Below, in pieces: positions 41,234 through 53,246 of a stretch of DNA of 64,000 bases. The notes under the pieces were generated by a model. The model was not told where the DNA came from, ran no database searches, and worked only from the letters and a program-made list of their open reading frames with translations. Every line of letters starts with the position of its first letter. Within the stretch, counting starts at the first letter, position 1. Source of the DNA: Thermoanaerobaculia bacterium (GTDB lineage Bacteria > Acidobacteriota > Thermoanaerobaculia > Multivoradales > JAHEKO01); NCBI GenBank assembly GCA_945787635.1, contig CALZIK010000122.1, positions 19,660 through 83,659 of the forward strand. The letters run 5' to 3'. The translations under genes and the position numbers were made by a program.

Positions 41234-43708
41234 CTAGAACGTCGTGCCGATGCTGAATTGGAATTTTTGGAATCGGTCGTCCAAGTAGTCGTCCGGGTTG
41301 ATCGCGTAAATGAACCGCAGCGGCGCGCCGAAGATCGGGACCAGTACCCGCAACTCGACGCCCGCGCTGTAGCGCATCAATGAAAGATCGATGTCCTGAT
41401 CCTCGGCGTAGACCCCTCCGGCGTCGACGAAAGCCAGCATCCGGAACGGGCCACCAAGCACCAGATGATACTCCAAATTAGCCTGAAGAAAAGTCTCACC
41501 GCCGAGTGCGAAGCCGAACTCGTCCCGCACCGTGTTGCCGTCTTTGTCCCGAACCCAGATGCCGCGGGTCCGGAAACCACGGACCGAATTCTCGCCGCCG
41601 AGAAAGTAGCGATCCAGGGAAAACAGCTCTTTACCGCCGAACGGCGTGATGAAGCCCGCCTCGACGTTGAGACCCGCGACCGTCAAGAGGCCTTCCTTGG
41701 TCACCGGACGGTAGATGCTGAAACTGACCCGTGGCCTGATGTAGTTGGTGTCTCCGCCCAGAAAACCGCCGGTGTACTCCAGCCCCGTCGAATAGCTGAT
41801 CCCGCGCGTCGGCTCGAAGCGGCTATCGCGCCGGTCGAAGCTGTGGGTCAGCCGCATCGTCGAGATCTGACGATCGAATTCGAAGCTGACCGGCTCTCCG
41901 ACCTCGTTGAAGAGCCGCTGTTGATCGAGAGAGCTGAACAAGCTGTAGGAGAGCGAGAGATTCCGGAACAGGCCCAGGTTGCGACCGTAGGTCAGTGTCC
42001 CGCCTTGGGTCTCCTGGCGGATGCTCTGACCGGTGAGCAGGTTGTAATCGAGGTCGCGCAGAAACAGCTGAACTCCCGCCGACTGCGGCCGGTCGAGAAA
42101 CCACGGAACGAAATACGAGAGATCGATCAGGTCTTGACGACCGCCCGATTGGACGTTGACGCCCAGCGTCTCGCCGCGACCCAGGAAGTTTCTCGTCTTG
42201 AAGGAGAACTGGCCGAAGAACCCGTCGAGCTCGCTGAAGCCGGCGCCGAATTGCATCTCGGTACGATCGCCTTCTTCGCCCTTGACGGTCAGATCGACCT
42301 GTTTTTCCTCGTTGTCCACGTCGATCTGCACCGGATCGCTCTCGTCGACCTTGAAGTACTCGAGCTGGCGGATTCGCAGCAGGCTGTTCTTGAGAGCTCC
42401 GGAGCTCATCACCATGCTTTCCTGAAGGCCCATCGAACGCCGCAACACCTTGTCCTTGGTCTTGCGGTTGCCTTCGAACTCGATTCGCCCGACGGTAAAG
42501 CGGTCGCCTTCGGTGACGTAGACGATCACGTCGGCGGTGTCCTCGGACACCTCTTCCACCTCGGTGTCGACTCGAGCGTAGATGTGGCCCGAATTCTGAT
42601 AGATCTCGGAGATCGTTTCGACCCCCTCGTCAATCACGGTCGATCTCAACCAGCCGCCCCGAGGTTTCGGGAACTGTTGCTTCAAAATGTCCGGCTGGAA
42701 CTTCTCGGCGCCCTCGATCCTGATGTCGCCGAGCCGCCAGCGATTGCCTTCTTCGAGGGGAACCGTCAGGACCAGGCGGCGGCGTTTTGCGTCGGTGTCG
42801 GGCGCGTCCGGCCGGGTGCCTCTGATCTCCACCTTGGTGTCGCCGATCACCACGTTTTTGTAGCCGGCCTTCTTGTAGATCGTTCGGACTTTCTCGAGAT
42901 CCTCCTCGAGGGTCGCCGGCTTGTATACATCTTTCTTGAAGACCTTGGCGATCGGGCCGCTTTCCTTGGTCTTGCGCATCGACAGCTTCAGACGACGGTC
43001 ACTGAAGACGGTGTTGCCCTCGAAATCGATCTCGGAGATTCGGATCTTGTCGCCTTCGTCGATCGTGAAGGTCACGCGCCGGTCGGTGCCGGACACGACC
43101 TCGAGATCGTAGTGCGCCTCGGCCAGGCGGTACCCCTTCTCGCGATAGAGCTCCTCGATGACCGCCTTGAGCCGGTTCAGCTCACCGCGATTCAGGGGAT
43201 CGCCCTCGCGAACGCGAAGGTTGTCCCTCGCGATCCGGTCGGTGATGTCGGTGCGACTCACTCGCTTGAGCCCGACGTATTCCACGGAGCGAAGTGTCGC
43301 GCGCTCCTTGACCGAGATCACCAGCAGAACGCCGCCGTCGACAGCCGACGCCTCGGTGGCGATATCCTCGATCAGGCCCTTCTGCCAGAGGTCGTGGATC
43401 TTCTCGTTGAGGGTCGCCGGCGCGTACGTCTCTCCGACCGCTATTCCAAGGTAGAAGTCCAGGGTCTCCGAGGCGAGGCTCTCGAGGTTCTCGTAGCGGA
43501 TCTCCTGGATGGCCTGGCCCGCGAGGCCCTGGCCCCAGCTCCATGCCGGAGCCAGCACGAGAACCGCAAGCGCCAAGGCCGTCGCGAGATGCCACGGACG
43601 CCCGCCGGCCGGTGCCGATCTGGCTCTACCCTCCGGGTCTGACGCCGCCGCCCGGGAACAAGCCTCTCCTGCCACTTCCGAAGTGCGGCTATTCATGACG
43701 AAGCTCAT
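41234..43708 (-). CDS. bamA: Outer membrane protein assembly factor BamA
   Basis: An 824-residue Omp85 protein. After a signal segment (LATALALAVLVLAPAWSWG) there are five POTRA-like repeats (about residues 65-460) with patterns such as ISEIDFEGNTVFSDRRL and VGRIEFEGNRKTKDKVL. The C-terminal half is a beta-barrel with FLGGENSVRGFRTRGIWVRD (read in two parts), the conserved VRGF/Y motif in loop 6, and ends in aromatic Phe (FSIGTTF), as outer membrane barrels do. BamA folds barrels into the outer membrane. A long N-terminal leader precedes the hydrophobic segment, so ATG 43696 is an alternative start. Confidence 0.95.
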   Translation of the reverse strand: MSFVMNSRTSEVAGEACSRAAASDPEGRARSAPAGGRPWHLATALALAVLVLAPAWSWGQGLAGQAIQEIRYENLESLASETLDFYLGIAVGETYAPATLNEKIHDLWQKGLIEDIATEASAVDGGVLLVISVKERATLRSVEYVGLKRVSRTDITDRIARDNLRVREGDPLNRGELNRLKAVIEELYREKGYRLAEAHYDLEVVSGTDRRVTFTIDEGDKIRISEIDFEGNTVFSDRRLKLSMRKTKESGPIAKVFKKDVYKPATLEEDLEKVRTIYKKAGYKNVVIGDTKVEIRGTRPDAPDTDAKRRRLVLTVPLEEGNRWRLGDIRIEGAEKFQPDILKQQFPKPRGGWLRSTVIDEGVETISEIYQNSGHIYARVDTEVEEVSEDTADVIVYVTEGDRFTVGRIEFEGNRKTKDKVLRRSMGLQESMVMSSGALKNSLLRIRQLEYFKVDESDPVQIDVDNEEKQVDLTVKGEEGDRTEMQFGAGFSELDGFFGQFSFKTRNFLGRGETLGVNVQSGGRQDLIDLSYFVPWFLDRPQSAGVQLFLRDLDYNLLTGQSIRQETQGGTLTYGRNLGLFRNLSLSYSLFSSLDQQRLFNEVGEPVSFEFDRQISTMRLTHSFDRRDSRFEPTRGISYSTGLEYTGGFLGGDTNYIRPRVSFSIYRPVTKEGLLTVAGLNVEAGFITPFGGKELFSLDRYFLGGENSVRGFRTRGIWVRDKDGNTVRDEFGFALGGETFLQANLEYHLVLGGPFRMLAFVDAGGVYAEDQDIDLSLMRYSAGVELRVLVPIFGAPLRFIYAINPDDYLDDRFQKFQFSIGTTF

Positions 43709-43751
43709 CCAAGCAAAACCCGAGCCAGAAACCGGACCCGCCGGACCTGGG

Positions 43752-46178
<2,427 letters not shown>

Positions 46179-46232
46179 GGAGTCGCACTCCGCAGAGCTC
46201 CCGACCACTCGTCGGCGCCTGCGACCGGTCGA

Positions 46233-46907
46233 TTACTCCCGCAGAACGCCCTTATTCAGCGTTAAAAGTCTACCACAGCGATTTGCGATCTCTTGGTTGT
46301 GCGTGACCACCAGAGCGGTGGTTCCGCGGCTCCGCTGGAGGGCGACCATGAGATCGAAAACCTGCGCGCCGATCTCGGGATCGAGGTTGCCGGTGGGCTC
46401 GTCGGCAAGCAGGAGGGGCGGCTCCAGGAATAGCGCCCGGCACAGCGCCACGCGCTGCTGCTCGCCGCCGGACAGCTGCGCTGGGAAGTGGTCCGCCCGG
46501 TCGGCCAGCCCCACTTCGTCGAGCAGGCGCTCGCCCTTCTCGAGCAGGCTCTTGCCGCCGAGGCCGGCGATTCGGCCGGGCACCAGCACGTTCTCGATGG
46601 CGGTGAAGTCGGCGAGCAGCTCCTGGAACTGAAACACGAAGCCTATTGTACGGTTCCGAAAACGCGCCAGCGCCTCGCGATTCATCGAATCGAGCCGTTC
46701 GCCACCTATCTCCACCGAACCCCGATCGGGCTGGTCAAGCGCCCCGAGCAGATGCAGGAGCGTCGACTTGCCGGTGCCCGATTGGCCGACGATCGCCACC
46801 GACTCGCCGGGAGCGACCTCGAGATCGACGCCGCGCAAGACCTCGACGCGCCGCTCGCCGTCGCGATACGTCTTGTGAAGCCCACGGGCGCTGACCGAGA
46901 CCGTCAA
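46233..46907 (-). CDS. lolD: Lipoprotein-releasing ABC transporter ATPase LolD
   Basis: A 224-residue ABC ATPase. Walker A is GQSGTGKST (41-49), the signature LSGGEQQRVALCRALF and Walker B LLLADEPTGNLD follow, and VVTHNQEIA holds the switch His. The overlap with the permease gene upstream (lolC) supports LolD rather than a generic ATPase. It powers extraction of outer-membrane lipoproteins from the inner membrane. The start is TTG 46907, overlapping the lolC stop as TTGA; a longer frame would run into lolC. Confidence 0.9.
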   Translation of the reverse strand: MTVSVSARGLHKTYRDGERRVEVLRGVDLEVAPGESVAIVGQSGTGKSTLLHLLGALDQPDRGSVEIGGERLDSMNREALARFRNRTIGFVFQFQELLADFTAIENVLVPGRIAGLGGKSLLEKGERLLDEVGLADRADHFPAQLSGGEQQRVALCRALFLEPPLLLADEPTGNLDPEIGAQVFDLMVALQRSRGTTALVVTHNQEIANRCGRLLTLNKGVLRE

Positions 46908-48115
46908 TGGTGAAGCGCCTCGACCGGTCGCAGTGCCGCCGCGGACCTTGCGCCCAGCGCCGCCGCGACGACCGCGACCACCAGCGCGCTGGCAATCACG
47001 AGGAAGACGTCCGCGGGATCGAGCTCGAACGGCACGTGATCCAGGAAATAGACGGCGGCGGGAAGCCGGATCAACTCGTAGCGGCCAAGCAACCAGGCCG
47101 CGCAGACACCCACCAGGCCGCCCGTGGCGACTCCGGCCAACCCCAACCCCCCTCCGAGAATCACGAACGCCCGCGTGATCGTCCTGCGGGTCGCCCCCAT
47201 GGCGCCGAGGATGCCGATCTCCCCGCGCTTGCTCGCAACAATCAGGTGGATATCGGAGACCAGCGCCAACGCGGCAACCACGACAATCAGCAGGACCGCC
47301 AGAAACATCATCGTCTTTTCGAGCTTGAGAGCAAAGAACAGGGCACGATTGAGATCCTGCCATGAGCTGACGCCGCTGACGCTGGCGACGGCGGCCGCGT
47401 CCGCGTCCGCGCGCAGGCGGTCGGCAAGCTCAGCGGCAGTGTCGAGGTCGCCGACCTCGACCAGAATCCGGTAATCGGAGCCTCCGAGCAGGCTTTCGGC
47501 AGCCGAAAGCGGCACGGCAATGCGATCCCGCTGCTCGGTCGCGCCGCCGGCGAACGTGCCGCCGAGACGGATTCGCGCGACTCGGGGCTGCGGTCCGAAC
47601 GGCGTCAGAGTGGGCCGGCCGGAAGCGATCTCGACGACCGAACCGGGCTCGAGCAGCCAGGTCTCGGCCAGCAACTCGGGCGCATAGAGACCGTTGGCCT
47701 CGCCTTCGGCACCGGGAAAGATCACCGGCACCGGCCCCTCGAAGCCCAGAATCGAGACCGGCCGGACACTCCCTTCGTAGGCGATCCAGCCGGAGCCGTT
47801 CAAGGTGATCTGAGCCGACTGCACGTCGGCCCGCGCGAGGAGCTGCGATCGAATCTCCTCGGCCGCCTGCTTCCCCACCACCTCGACCTCGATCTCGGGG
47901 GTGCGCAGCAGGATCTCGCTGCGCAGGGCGCTCTGAAAACCGGCCAGGGCGCTCAGCGCCAGGATCAGCGCGGCGACACCGACCGCAATTCCGCCGGCGG
48001 CGACGAAAGACAGAAACGTGACGAAGGAGTCCTTGCGTCCGCTGCTCAGATAGCGTCGCGCCAAGACGACCGGAAGAGACGACTTCGTCAGATCGCCTCC
48101 CCCACCGGTTCTCAC
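46904..48115 (-). CDS. lolC: Lipoprotein-releasing system permease LolC/LolE
   Basis: A 403-residue permease of the LolC/E family. The N-terminal RRYLSSGRKDSFVTFLSFVA is followed by a first TM segment, a large periplasmic MacB-like domain (about 70-270), and three C-terminal TM segments (MMFLAVLLIVVVAALALV, AFVILGGGLGLAGVATGG, DVFLVIASALVVAVVAAALG). It works with LolD to release lipoproteins to the carrier LolA. A single permease gene is present, so it may form a homodimer (as LolF-type systems do). GTG 48115 overlaps the lysS stop (GTGA). Confidence 0.92.
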   Translation of the reverse strand: MRTGGGGDLTKSSLPVVLARRYLSSGRKDSFVTFLSFVAAGGIAVGVAALILALSALAGFQSALRSEILLRTPEIEVEVVGKQAAEEIRSQLLARADVQSAQITLNGSGWIAYEGSVRPVSILGFEGPVPVIFPGAEGEANGLYAPELLAETWLLEPGSVVEIASGRPTLTPFGPQPRVARIRLGGTFAGGATEQRDRIAVPLSAAESLLGGSDYRILVEVGDLDTAAELADRLRADADAAAVASVSGVSSWQDLNRALFFALKLEKTMMFLAVLLIVVVAALALVSDIHLIVASKRGEIGILGAMGATRRTITRAFVILGGGLGLAGVATGGLVGVCAAWLLGRYELIRLPAAVYFLDHVPFELDPADVFLVIASALVVAVVAAALGARSAAALRPVEALHH

Positions 48116-49740
48116 CGCGACTCCTCGGACGCCTCCGACCCGCCTCCATCGCTTTCATCGGCCTCGGCGGCCACCGACGCTTCGGGTCGAAGCAACGGGA
48201 ACAGAATCACGTCTCGAATCGACTGACAATCGGTCAGGAGCATCGCGAGCCGATCGATGCCGACCCCTTCGCCGCCAGCCGGTGGCATGCCGTGCTCGAG
48301 AGCGATCACGTAGTCCTGGTCGAACCGGTGCGCTTCCTCGTCTCCTAGCTCGCGCGCTTCGAGCTGAGAGCGGAACCGCTCGGCTTGGACCTCCGGGTCG
48401 TTGACCTCGGAAAATGCGTTGGCGATCTCCATGCCGCCAATGAAGAGCTCGAAGCGCTCGACGAATCGAGAATCCCCTGGCGCCGCCTTGGCGAACGGGG
48501 AAACCGCCACCGGGTACTCGGTGATGAAGGTCGGCCGGATCAGCCGCTCCTCGACAGTGGCTTCAAAGAGACGCATCAGCAGGAATCCGTAAAACTCGGC
48601 CGGAATCTCTACCCCGGGGTGCTCGGAATCGAAGTTCTCGCGGGAACCGCTTTTCAAAACCGGGTGCTCGGAATCGGCCACCTGGGGCGGCCACGGGATC
48701 TCCCGCCGCACCAACTCCGCGGCCACGTCGGCCGGATGATCGAGACGCGCGCCGTCGATGCCCTCAAATTTGGAGATCGCCTCTCGCACCGTATAGCGCT
48801 GCCAAGGTGGCGCCATCTCGATGCGGTGCTCCTTCCATTGCAGGTTCGACTCGCCCAGCAACTCCAACACCAGTCCCGCGAGCAGGTTCTCGGTGAAGTC
48901 CATCAACTGCAGGTAATCCGAATAAGCCCAGTAGAACTCCAGCATCGTGAACTCGGGATTGTGCTGCGTCGAGATGCCCTCATTGCGGAAACTCCGGTTG
49001 ATCTCGTAAACCCGATGCAGGCCGCCGACCAGCAGCCGCTTCAGGTAGAGCTCCGGCGCGATGCGCAGATACAGCTCGAGATCGAGCGCGTTGTGGTGGG
49101 TCACGAACGGCCGCGCCGCGGCGCCGCCGGCGAGGGTCTGCATCATCGGCGTCTCGACCTCGAGAAAACCGCGCCGATCGAAGGCGTTTCGTAGATAGGC
49201 GATCGCGCGGGCGCGAATCTCGAACACCTTCCGCGAGTCGGAGTTGACGACCAGATCGAGGTAACGCTTACGATAGCGGGCTTCCACGTCCGCCAGGCCG
49301 TGCCACTTCTCGGGCAGCGGCCGCATGGCCTTGGCCAGCATGATGATTTCTGTCGCGGCCAGGGTGAGCTCACCGGTACGCGTTCGTATCAACTCCCCGG
49401 CCACCAGGGCGTAGTCGCCGAGATCGAGATCCGCGAGGATCGCGGCCGCGCTCTCGCTCAAGGCTGCGCCGCGAGCCATCACCTGAAGCTTGGCCACTCC
49501 ATCGTGGAGATCCAGAAACGAGGTCTTGCCGTGCTTGCGCAGCGCCCTCACTCGCCCCGGCACGCGCAGGACGAGCCCGGCCTGTTGCAGTTCTTCGGCG
49601 CTGCGGTCGTCGTAGCGCTCGTGGACCTCGGCGGGCTCGAGATCGTACTCGGTTCGGCTCGGATAGGGCTCAACCCCGGCACCGCGCAAAGCGTCGCGCT
49701 TGCGACGTCGATTGTCGATCTGTTGGTCGAGTTCGGACAT
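48112..49740 (-). CDS. lysS: Lysyl-tRNA synthetase, class II
   Basis: A 542-residue LysRS. The N-terminal OB-fold ([22 protein letters not shown], read in two parts) is followed by class II motifs: motif 1 [21 protein letters not shown] (in part), motif 2 [20 protein letters not shown] (in part), motif 3 [14 protein letters not shown]. It charges tRNA-Lys. It is somewhat longer than the usual about 500 residues because of an insertion in the C-terminal half and an acidic tail ([13 protein letters not shown]). A divergent gene lies 127 bp upstream. It leads the lolC-lolD run. Confidence 0.96.
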   Translation of the reverse strand: MSELDQQIDNRRRKRDALRGAGVEPYPSRTEYDLEPAEVHERYDDRSAEELQQAGLVLRVPGRVRALRKHGKTSFLDLHDGVAKLQVMARGAALSESAAAILADLDLGDYALVAGELIRTRTGELTLAATEIIMLAKAMRPLPEKWHGLADVEARYRKRYLDLVVNSDSRKVFEIRARAIAYLRNAFDRRGFLEVETPMMQTLAGGAAARPFVTHHNALDLELYLRIAPELYLKRLLVGGLHRVYEINRSFRNEGISTQHNPEFTMLEFYWAYSDYLQLMDFTENLLAGLVLELLGESNLQWKEHRIEMAPPWQRYTVREAISKFEGIDGARLDHPADVAAELVRREIPWPPQVADSEHPVLKSGSRENFDSEHPGVEIPAEFYGFLLMRLFEATVEERLIRPTFITEYPVAVSPFAKAAPGDSRFVERFELFIGGMEIANAFSEVNDPEVQAERFRSQLEARELGDEEAHRFDQDYVIALEHGMPPAGGEGVGIDRLAMLLTDCQSIRDVILFPLLRPEASVAAEADESDGGGSEASEESR

Positions 49741-49850
49741 GGAAGCCTGGGGCGTGGGACTCTCGCCGGGACGCGGGCTCGCGGCCGCAGCACGATATCG
49801 AATTCGGAGCCAAAAGGGGAACGCGCGGCCGCGCCGCTCGGCATTGGGTG

Positions 49851-49860
49851 CTGCTACCAT
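49851..49860 (+). promoter_or_regulatory. Putative extended -10 (CTGCTACCAT) of the purine phosphorylase gene, leaderless type
   Basis: CTGCTACCAT contains TACCAT at 49855-49860, 7 nt before the GTG start at 49868. The same decamer appears upstream of the GNAT gene. No ribosome binding site fits between it and the start. Confidence 0.45.
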
Positions 49861-49867
49861 CCGGATC

Positions 49868-50704
49868 GTGGTGGAACGGCATCTCGAACAGCTCGACGCG
49901 GCCGCAGCGGCATGGCGCGAGCGGGAGTGGCCGGCGCCGGACGCTCTGCTGGTGTCCGGGTCGGGCCTGGCAGTGGAGCTTCCGGGAGCCACGTCCCACC
50001 GAGCGGGCTTGGCGGAGGTGATTCCACTCCGGGTGCGCGGCATCGACGGGCATCCCCTCGAGTTCGTTCTACTCGAGCCGCTGCCCGGCCGATTCGTCGC
50101 CTACCAGAGGGGCCGGCTGCACAGCTACCAGGGGTACGACGCCAACGACACCGTGTTCGTGGTGCGACTCGCGGCTCTGTTGGGTGCCAGGACCCTCATC
50201 ATGTCGAACGCTGCCGGGGGGGTGCACCGAACGCAAAAGGCGGGTGAGATCGTGATCGTCAACGATCAGATCAACCTCACCGGTTTGAATCCCCTTCGCG
50301 GAGAGCTCCCACCCGACTGGGGGCCACAGTTCGTGGATATGGTCGACGCGCACGATCCCGATCTCGGGCTTCTGGCCGCCACAGTGGCCGGGGAGCTCGA
50401 CCTCCCGTGCTCCCGAGGTGTGTACGCGGGCTTCGCCGGCCCCACCTTCGAAACTCCGGCCGAGGTCAACATGGCTCGCACCATGGGCGCCGATCTGGTC
50501 GGCATGTCGACCGTTCTCGAAGTGATCGCAGCCCGGCACATGGGACTGCGCTGCCTTTGCTTCTCGCTAGTCGCCAACCTCGCGGCGGGGGTCACCGGCG
50601 AGAAAATCGACCACGAGGAGGTCCTTGTGGCCAGCCGCGCGGCGTCCGATCAGATCCGCCGCATCCTCACCGCCCTGTTGACACGATCCGAGCTGTACGC
50701 CTGA
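49868..50704 (+). CDS. punA: Purine-nucleoside phosphorylase
   Basis: A 278-residue PNP of the trimeric (inosine/guanosine) class. It has LLVSGSGLAVELPG (phosphate site), SNAAGGVHRTQKAGEIVIVNDQINLTG (in two parts), GVYAGFAGPTFETPAEVNMARTMGADLVGMSTV (read in parts) and SLVANLAAGVTGEKIDH with the base-binding Asn. It releases hypoxanthine or guanine and (deoxy)ribose-1-phosphate. It stands 1.6 kb before hpt, which can reuse the freed base. The start is GTG 49868 (or GTG 49871); no ATG fits. Confidence 0.92.
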   Translation: MVERHLEQLDAAAAAWREREWPAPDALLVSGSGLAVELPGATSHRAGLAEVIPLRVRGIDGHPLEFVLLEPLPGRFVAYQRGRLHSYQGYDANDTVFVVRLAALLGARTLIMSNAAGGVHRTQKAGEIVIVNDQINLTGLNPLRGELPPDWGPQFVDMVDAHDPDLGLLAATVAGELDLPCSRGVYAGFAGPTFETPAEVNMARTMGADLVGMSTVLEVIAARHMGLRCLCFSLVANLAAGVTGEKIDHEEVLVASRAASDQIRRILTALLTRSELYA

Positions 50705-50721
50705 CCTGGTCACCGGGCGGC

Positions 50722-52248
50722 TCACGTCAAGCGCGGTCGAGACGAGTCATGCACCTTGAGCCACAGCCCGGAAAACTCGCGGGTCAGGCGCATCTTGAGA
50801 ACCTGAACTTCGCCGCCACCCGGAGTCTCGCGATCGAGCAGCCGCATTGCGAGAAAGTGGTCGAACTGCCGTAGATAGCTGTCACCGAGCTGGAGAGCCA
50901 TGGCGGCATCGTCGAGAAGCTCGGCCCGTCCACCCTGGGACGCCTCGGGACCGATGCCGTCGAGCTCGTCGGCCAATGAGGCGATCTTGCACTTGAGGCT
51001 CGAAGCCGCCAGCAGAAACTGTTCCAACGCGACGTTACATCGCGCTCCGCTCGCTAACCGCGCGAAGGCCTCGATCTCTCGTGGAGCCAGTCGGTAGTCG
51101 AGCAGCCGAGGATCGACCTCGGTCAACTGGCTACCCGATCGCCGGGTATCTCGCAACGAAGAAACCAGGATCTCCAACCCGGAGCCGAGCGTCGTTCTCT
51201 CCGCTTCGGTAGCCAGGATCGCATGCACGGAAAGTGACTCTCCGCGGCGGAGCTCCTCGTCGAGATCCGCGGTCTCGTCCAGTTCGATGCGCCCGAAGAT
51301 GATCTGCATCGCTTCCTGGATCTCGGTGATCGCCCCCAGGCGCAACGTCCCGCCCTGGGCCTGCTTGCGAAACGTGCCGACCTGAGCATGAAGTTGGGAG
51401 ACCGACTCGGCCAGGTCGGTCGCCAAAAGACCTCGTCCCTCGAGCTCGGAAACTTTCTCGTAGTCCGCGAAGATCTTCGCCTGAGCCTTCTCGGTCAGCG
51501 CATTCACTCGCGCGGCGACGGCCAGGTTGGTACTCACGATCATCGGCAGAATCGACTTGGCAAACGCCAGCGCGCCAAGTCCGTGCTTGACGTTCCGGTA
51601 GTGCCCGACCAGGTCCCTCTCGGTGAGCGCCTCGAACGTCTCGATCTGTTCGATTTCGTTGCGCACAGCCTGAATGAGCTTCATGCGGTTGGCGACTTTC
51701 TGAGGATCCACCGGCGCCGCCCCGACGTACTCGGAGATGCCCACCAGCACTCGTTTCAACCGCTCGGGATCACCGCCACCTTCCACGTCCACGATCAACG
51801 CCCCGAGGCGACTGAGCAGGTAATCCACCTTGTCCGACCGCTCGGCTTCCCAGGTGCGCCCGCGCTGTACCTCGATATAGAAACGCAAGAGATCGATCAG
51901 AATGCGCTCGTCCTGAGTGGTAACCCGCTGAAAAAAGAGCCGCACCAAGGACGGAGCGATCTTTCGATCCTGCTCGTCGAGCGACCACATCAGGTCGTCC
52001 AGAGTGCGCTGGCTCACCTCCAACTGCTCGATGACGGGGGCGATATTCACGTCATTGAGCCTGGCCGACGCCTCCTTGAGGCTCTGATAAAGCTGCTGGA
52101 ATTCGGATCTGCGATCGTCCAGATCCTGGCTTCCGAAGAACTTCCGCAACCCCAGCATGAACCGGTGAAACGTCCAGCCGGCCTTGTACCGGCTGGACAG
52201 CTCCCGATAGAGCTGATTGACGGGGTTGACTTCGTTGGCCAGTACCAT
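50722..52248 (-). CDS. Hypothetical alpha-helical protein, 508 aa
   Basis: I do not recognise this 508-residue protein. It is rich in leucine, glutamate and arginine and is probably mostly helical, with long stretches such as RRSEFQQLYQSLKEASARLN and KVANRMKLIQAVRNEIEQIE that could be coiled coil. There is no signal peptide, metal motif or P-loop. One mildly hydrophobic region (LAFAKSILPMIVSTNLAVAA) could be buried or peripheral. The upstream ATG at 52272 overlaps a TAGAAT promoter box, so ATG 52248 is the better start. It diverges from hpt with only 47 bp between the two starts. Confidence 0.6.
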   Translation of the reverse strand: MVLANEVNPVNQLYRELSSRYKAGWTFHRFMLGLRKFFGSQDLDDRRSEFQQLYQSLKEASARLNDVNIAPVIEQLEVSQRTLDDLMWSLDEQDRKIAPSLVRLFFQRVTTQDERILIDLLRFYIEVQRGRTWEAERSDKVDYLLSRLGALIVDVEGGGDPERLKRVLVGISEYVGAAPVDPQKVANRMKLIQAVRNEIEQIETFEALTERDLVGHYRNVKHGLGALAFAKSILPMIVSTNLAVAARVNALTEKAQAKIFADYEKVSELEGRGLLATDLAESVSQLHAQVGTFRKQAQGGTLRLGAITEIQEAMQIIFGRIELDETADLDEELRRGESLSVHAILATEAERTTLGSGLEILVSSLRDTRRSGSQLTEVDPRLLDYRLAPREIEAFARLASGARCNVALEQFLLAASSLKCKIASLADELDGIGPEASQGGRAELLDDAAMALQLGDSYLRQFDHFLAMRLLDRETPGGGEVQVLKMRLTREFSGLWLKVHDSSRPRLT

Positions 52249-52270
52249 GTTGAATCCGAGAGCGACGATC

Positions 52271-52276
52271 ATTCTA
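52271..52276 (-). promoter_or_regulatory. Putative -10 box (TAGAAT) of the 508-residue hypothetical gene
   Basis: TAGAAT on the minus strand lies 22 nt before ATG 52248. It overlaps the ATG at 52272, so a transcript from it would exclude that upstream start. It sits in the 47-bp divergent spacer shared with hpt. Confidence 0.4.
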
Positions 52277-52295
52277 CTAAATCATGGAGCCCTCA

Positions 52296-52832
52296 ATGGA
52301 CAGACCGCTGCAAGTGTTGATCTCGGAGTCGGACCTTCAGCGCCGCATCGCGGAGCTCGCAACGGAGATCGACCGGGACTACCAGGACAAAACTCCCCTG
52401 CTCTGCATCGGCGTTCTCAAAGGCTCCGTGTTCTTCATGGTGGATCTCCTGAAGCGGGTGAAGGTGCCCGTGGTGATCGATTTTCTACAAACCTCGAGCT
52501 ACCGGTCCGGAACCACTCCGGGTGAAGTCCGCATCCGCAAAGACGTGGACGTCGCCATTCGAGGCCGCCACGTGTTGATCATCGAGGACATCGTCGACAC
52601 CGGCCACACGCTCAGCACGGTGCTCGGACTGTTCCGGTTTCGAGGCGCCGCGAGCGTCAAGCTCTGCGCCCTGCTCGACAAGCACGAGGCTCGAGAAGTT
52701 CCGGTCTCGGTGGACTACTCAGGCTTTCCCATCGACAACGTTTTTGTCGTCGGCTACGGTCTCGACCTCGACGAGCGCTACCGCGAGCTGCCCTACATCG
52801 GGGTCTACGACGGTGATCCATCCGAGGACTGA
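52296..52832 (+). CDS. hpt: Hypoxanthine phosphoribosyltransferase
   Basis: A 178-residue Hpt with the PRPP motif IIEDIVDTGHT (95-105), LKGSVFFMVDLLKRV, and FVVGYGLDLDERYRELPYIG near the C-terminus. It makes IMP (and usually GMP) from hypoxanthine or guanine and PRPP. ATG 52296 has GGAG 6 nt upstream, and matches the E. coli length of 178; an ATG at 52284 has neither. ridA follows 27 bp downstream on the same strand. Confidence 0.95.
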   Translation: MDRPLQVLISESDLQRRIAELATEIDRDYQDKTPLLCIGVLKGSVFFMVDLLKRVKVPVVIDFLQTSSYRSGTTPGEVRIRKDVDVAIRGRHVLIIEDIVDTGHTLSTVLGLFRFRGAASVKLCALLDKHEAREVPVSVDYSGFPIDNVFVVGYGLDLDERYRELPYIGVYDGDPSED

Positions 52833-52859
52833 CGGCCGGCCGAAAACAGGAGCGCACTG

Positions 52860-53237
52860 ATGAACTTCCACCACAGCGACGACGCCCCCGCGGCGATCGG
52901 ACCGTACTCCCAGGCGGTCTCGGTCGGCGGCTTGCTCTACACCTCGGGCCAGGTGGCCCTGGACGCCAAGACCGGCGAGCTCGTCGGCGACGATTTCGAG
53001 TCCCAGGCCATAAAGGTCCTGAGCAACCTCAGGGCGGTCCTGGCCGCGGCCGGCTGCGGTTTCTCGGACGTCGTCAAGGCGACGGTCTTCGTCACCGACC
53101 TCGCCGACTTCCCGCGTCTCAACGAGCTCTACGGCGAAGCCCTGGGCGATCACCGCCCGGCGCGCTCGACCGTCCAGGTCGCGGGACTCCCCAAGGGCGC
53201 GCTGGTCGAGATCGACCTGGTCGCGAAGCTGCGGTAA
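52860..53237 (+). CDS. ridA: RidA-family enamine/imine deaminase
   Basis: A 125-residue RidA. It has AIGPYSQAVSVGGLLYTSGQVALD (read in parts), the FVTDLADFPRLNELYGE segment and RSTVQVAGLPKGALVEIDLVA with the conserved Arg that holds the substrate carboxylate. It hydrolyses reactive 2-aminoacrylate and related imines produced by PLP enzymes. The PLP enzyme LtaE lies just beyond, on the opposite strand. AGGAG precedes the ATG. Confidence 0.95.
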   Translation: MNFHHSDDAPAAIGPYSQAVSVGGLLYTSGQVALDAKTGELVGDDFESQAIKVLSNLRAVLAAAGCGFSDVVKATVFVTDLADFPRLNELYGEALGDHRPARSTVQVAGLPKGALVEIDLVAKLR

Positions 53238-53246
53238 GGGAAGCGA

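Noticed and set aside
41465..43642. A 725-codon open frame on the plus strand opposite bamA
   Set aside because: It is antisense to a clear BamA and arises from GC-rich codon bias; no homologous motif is visible.
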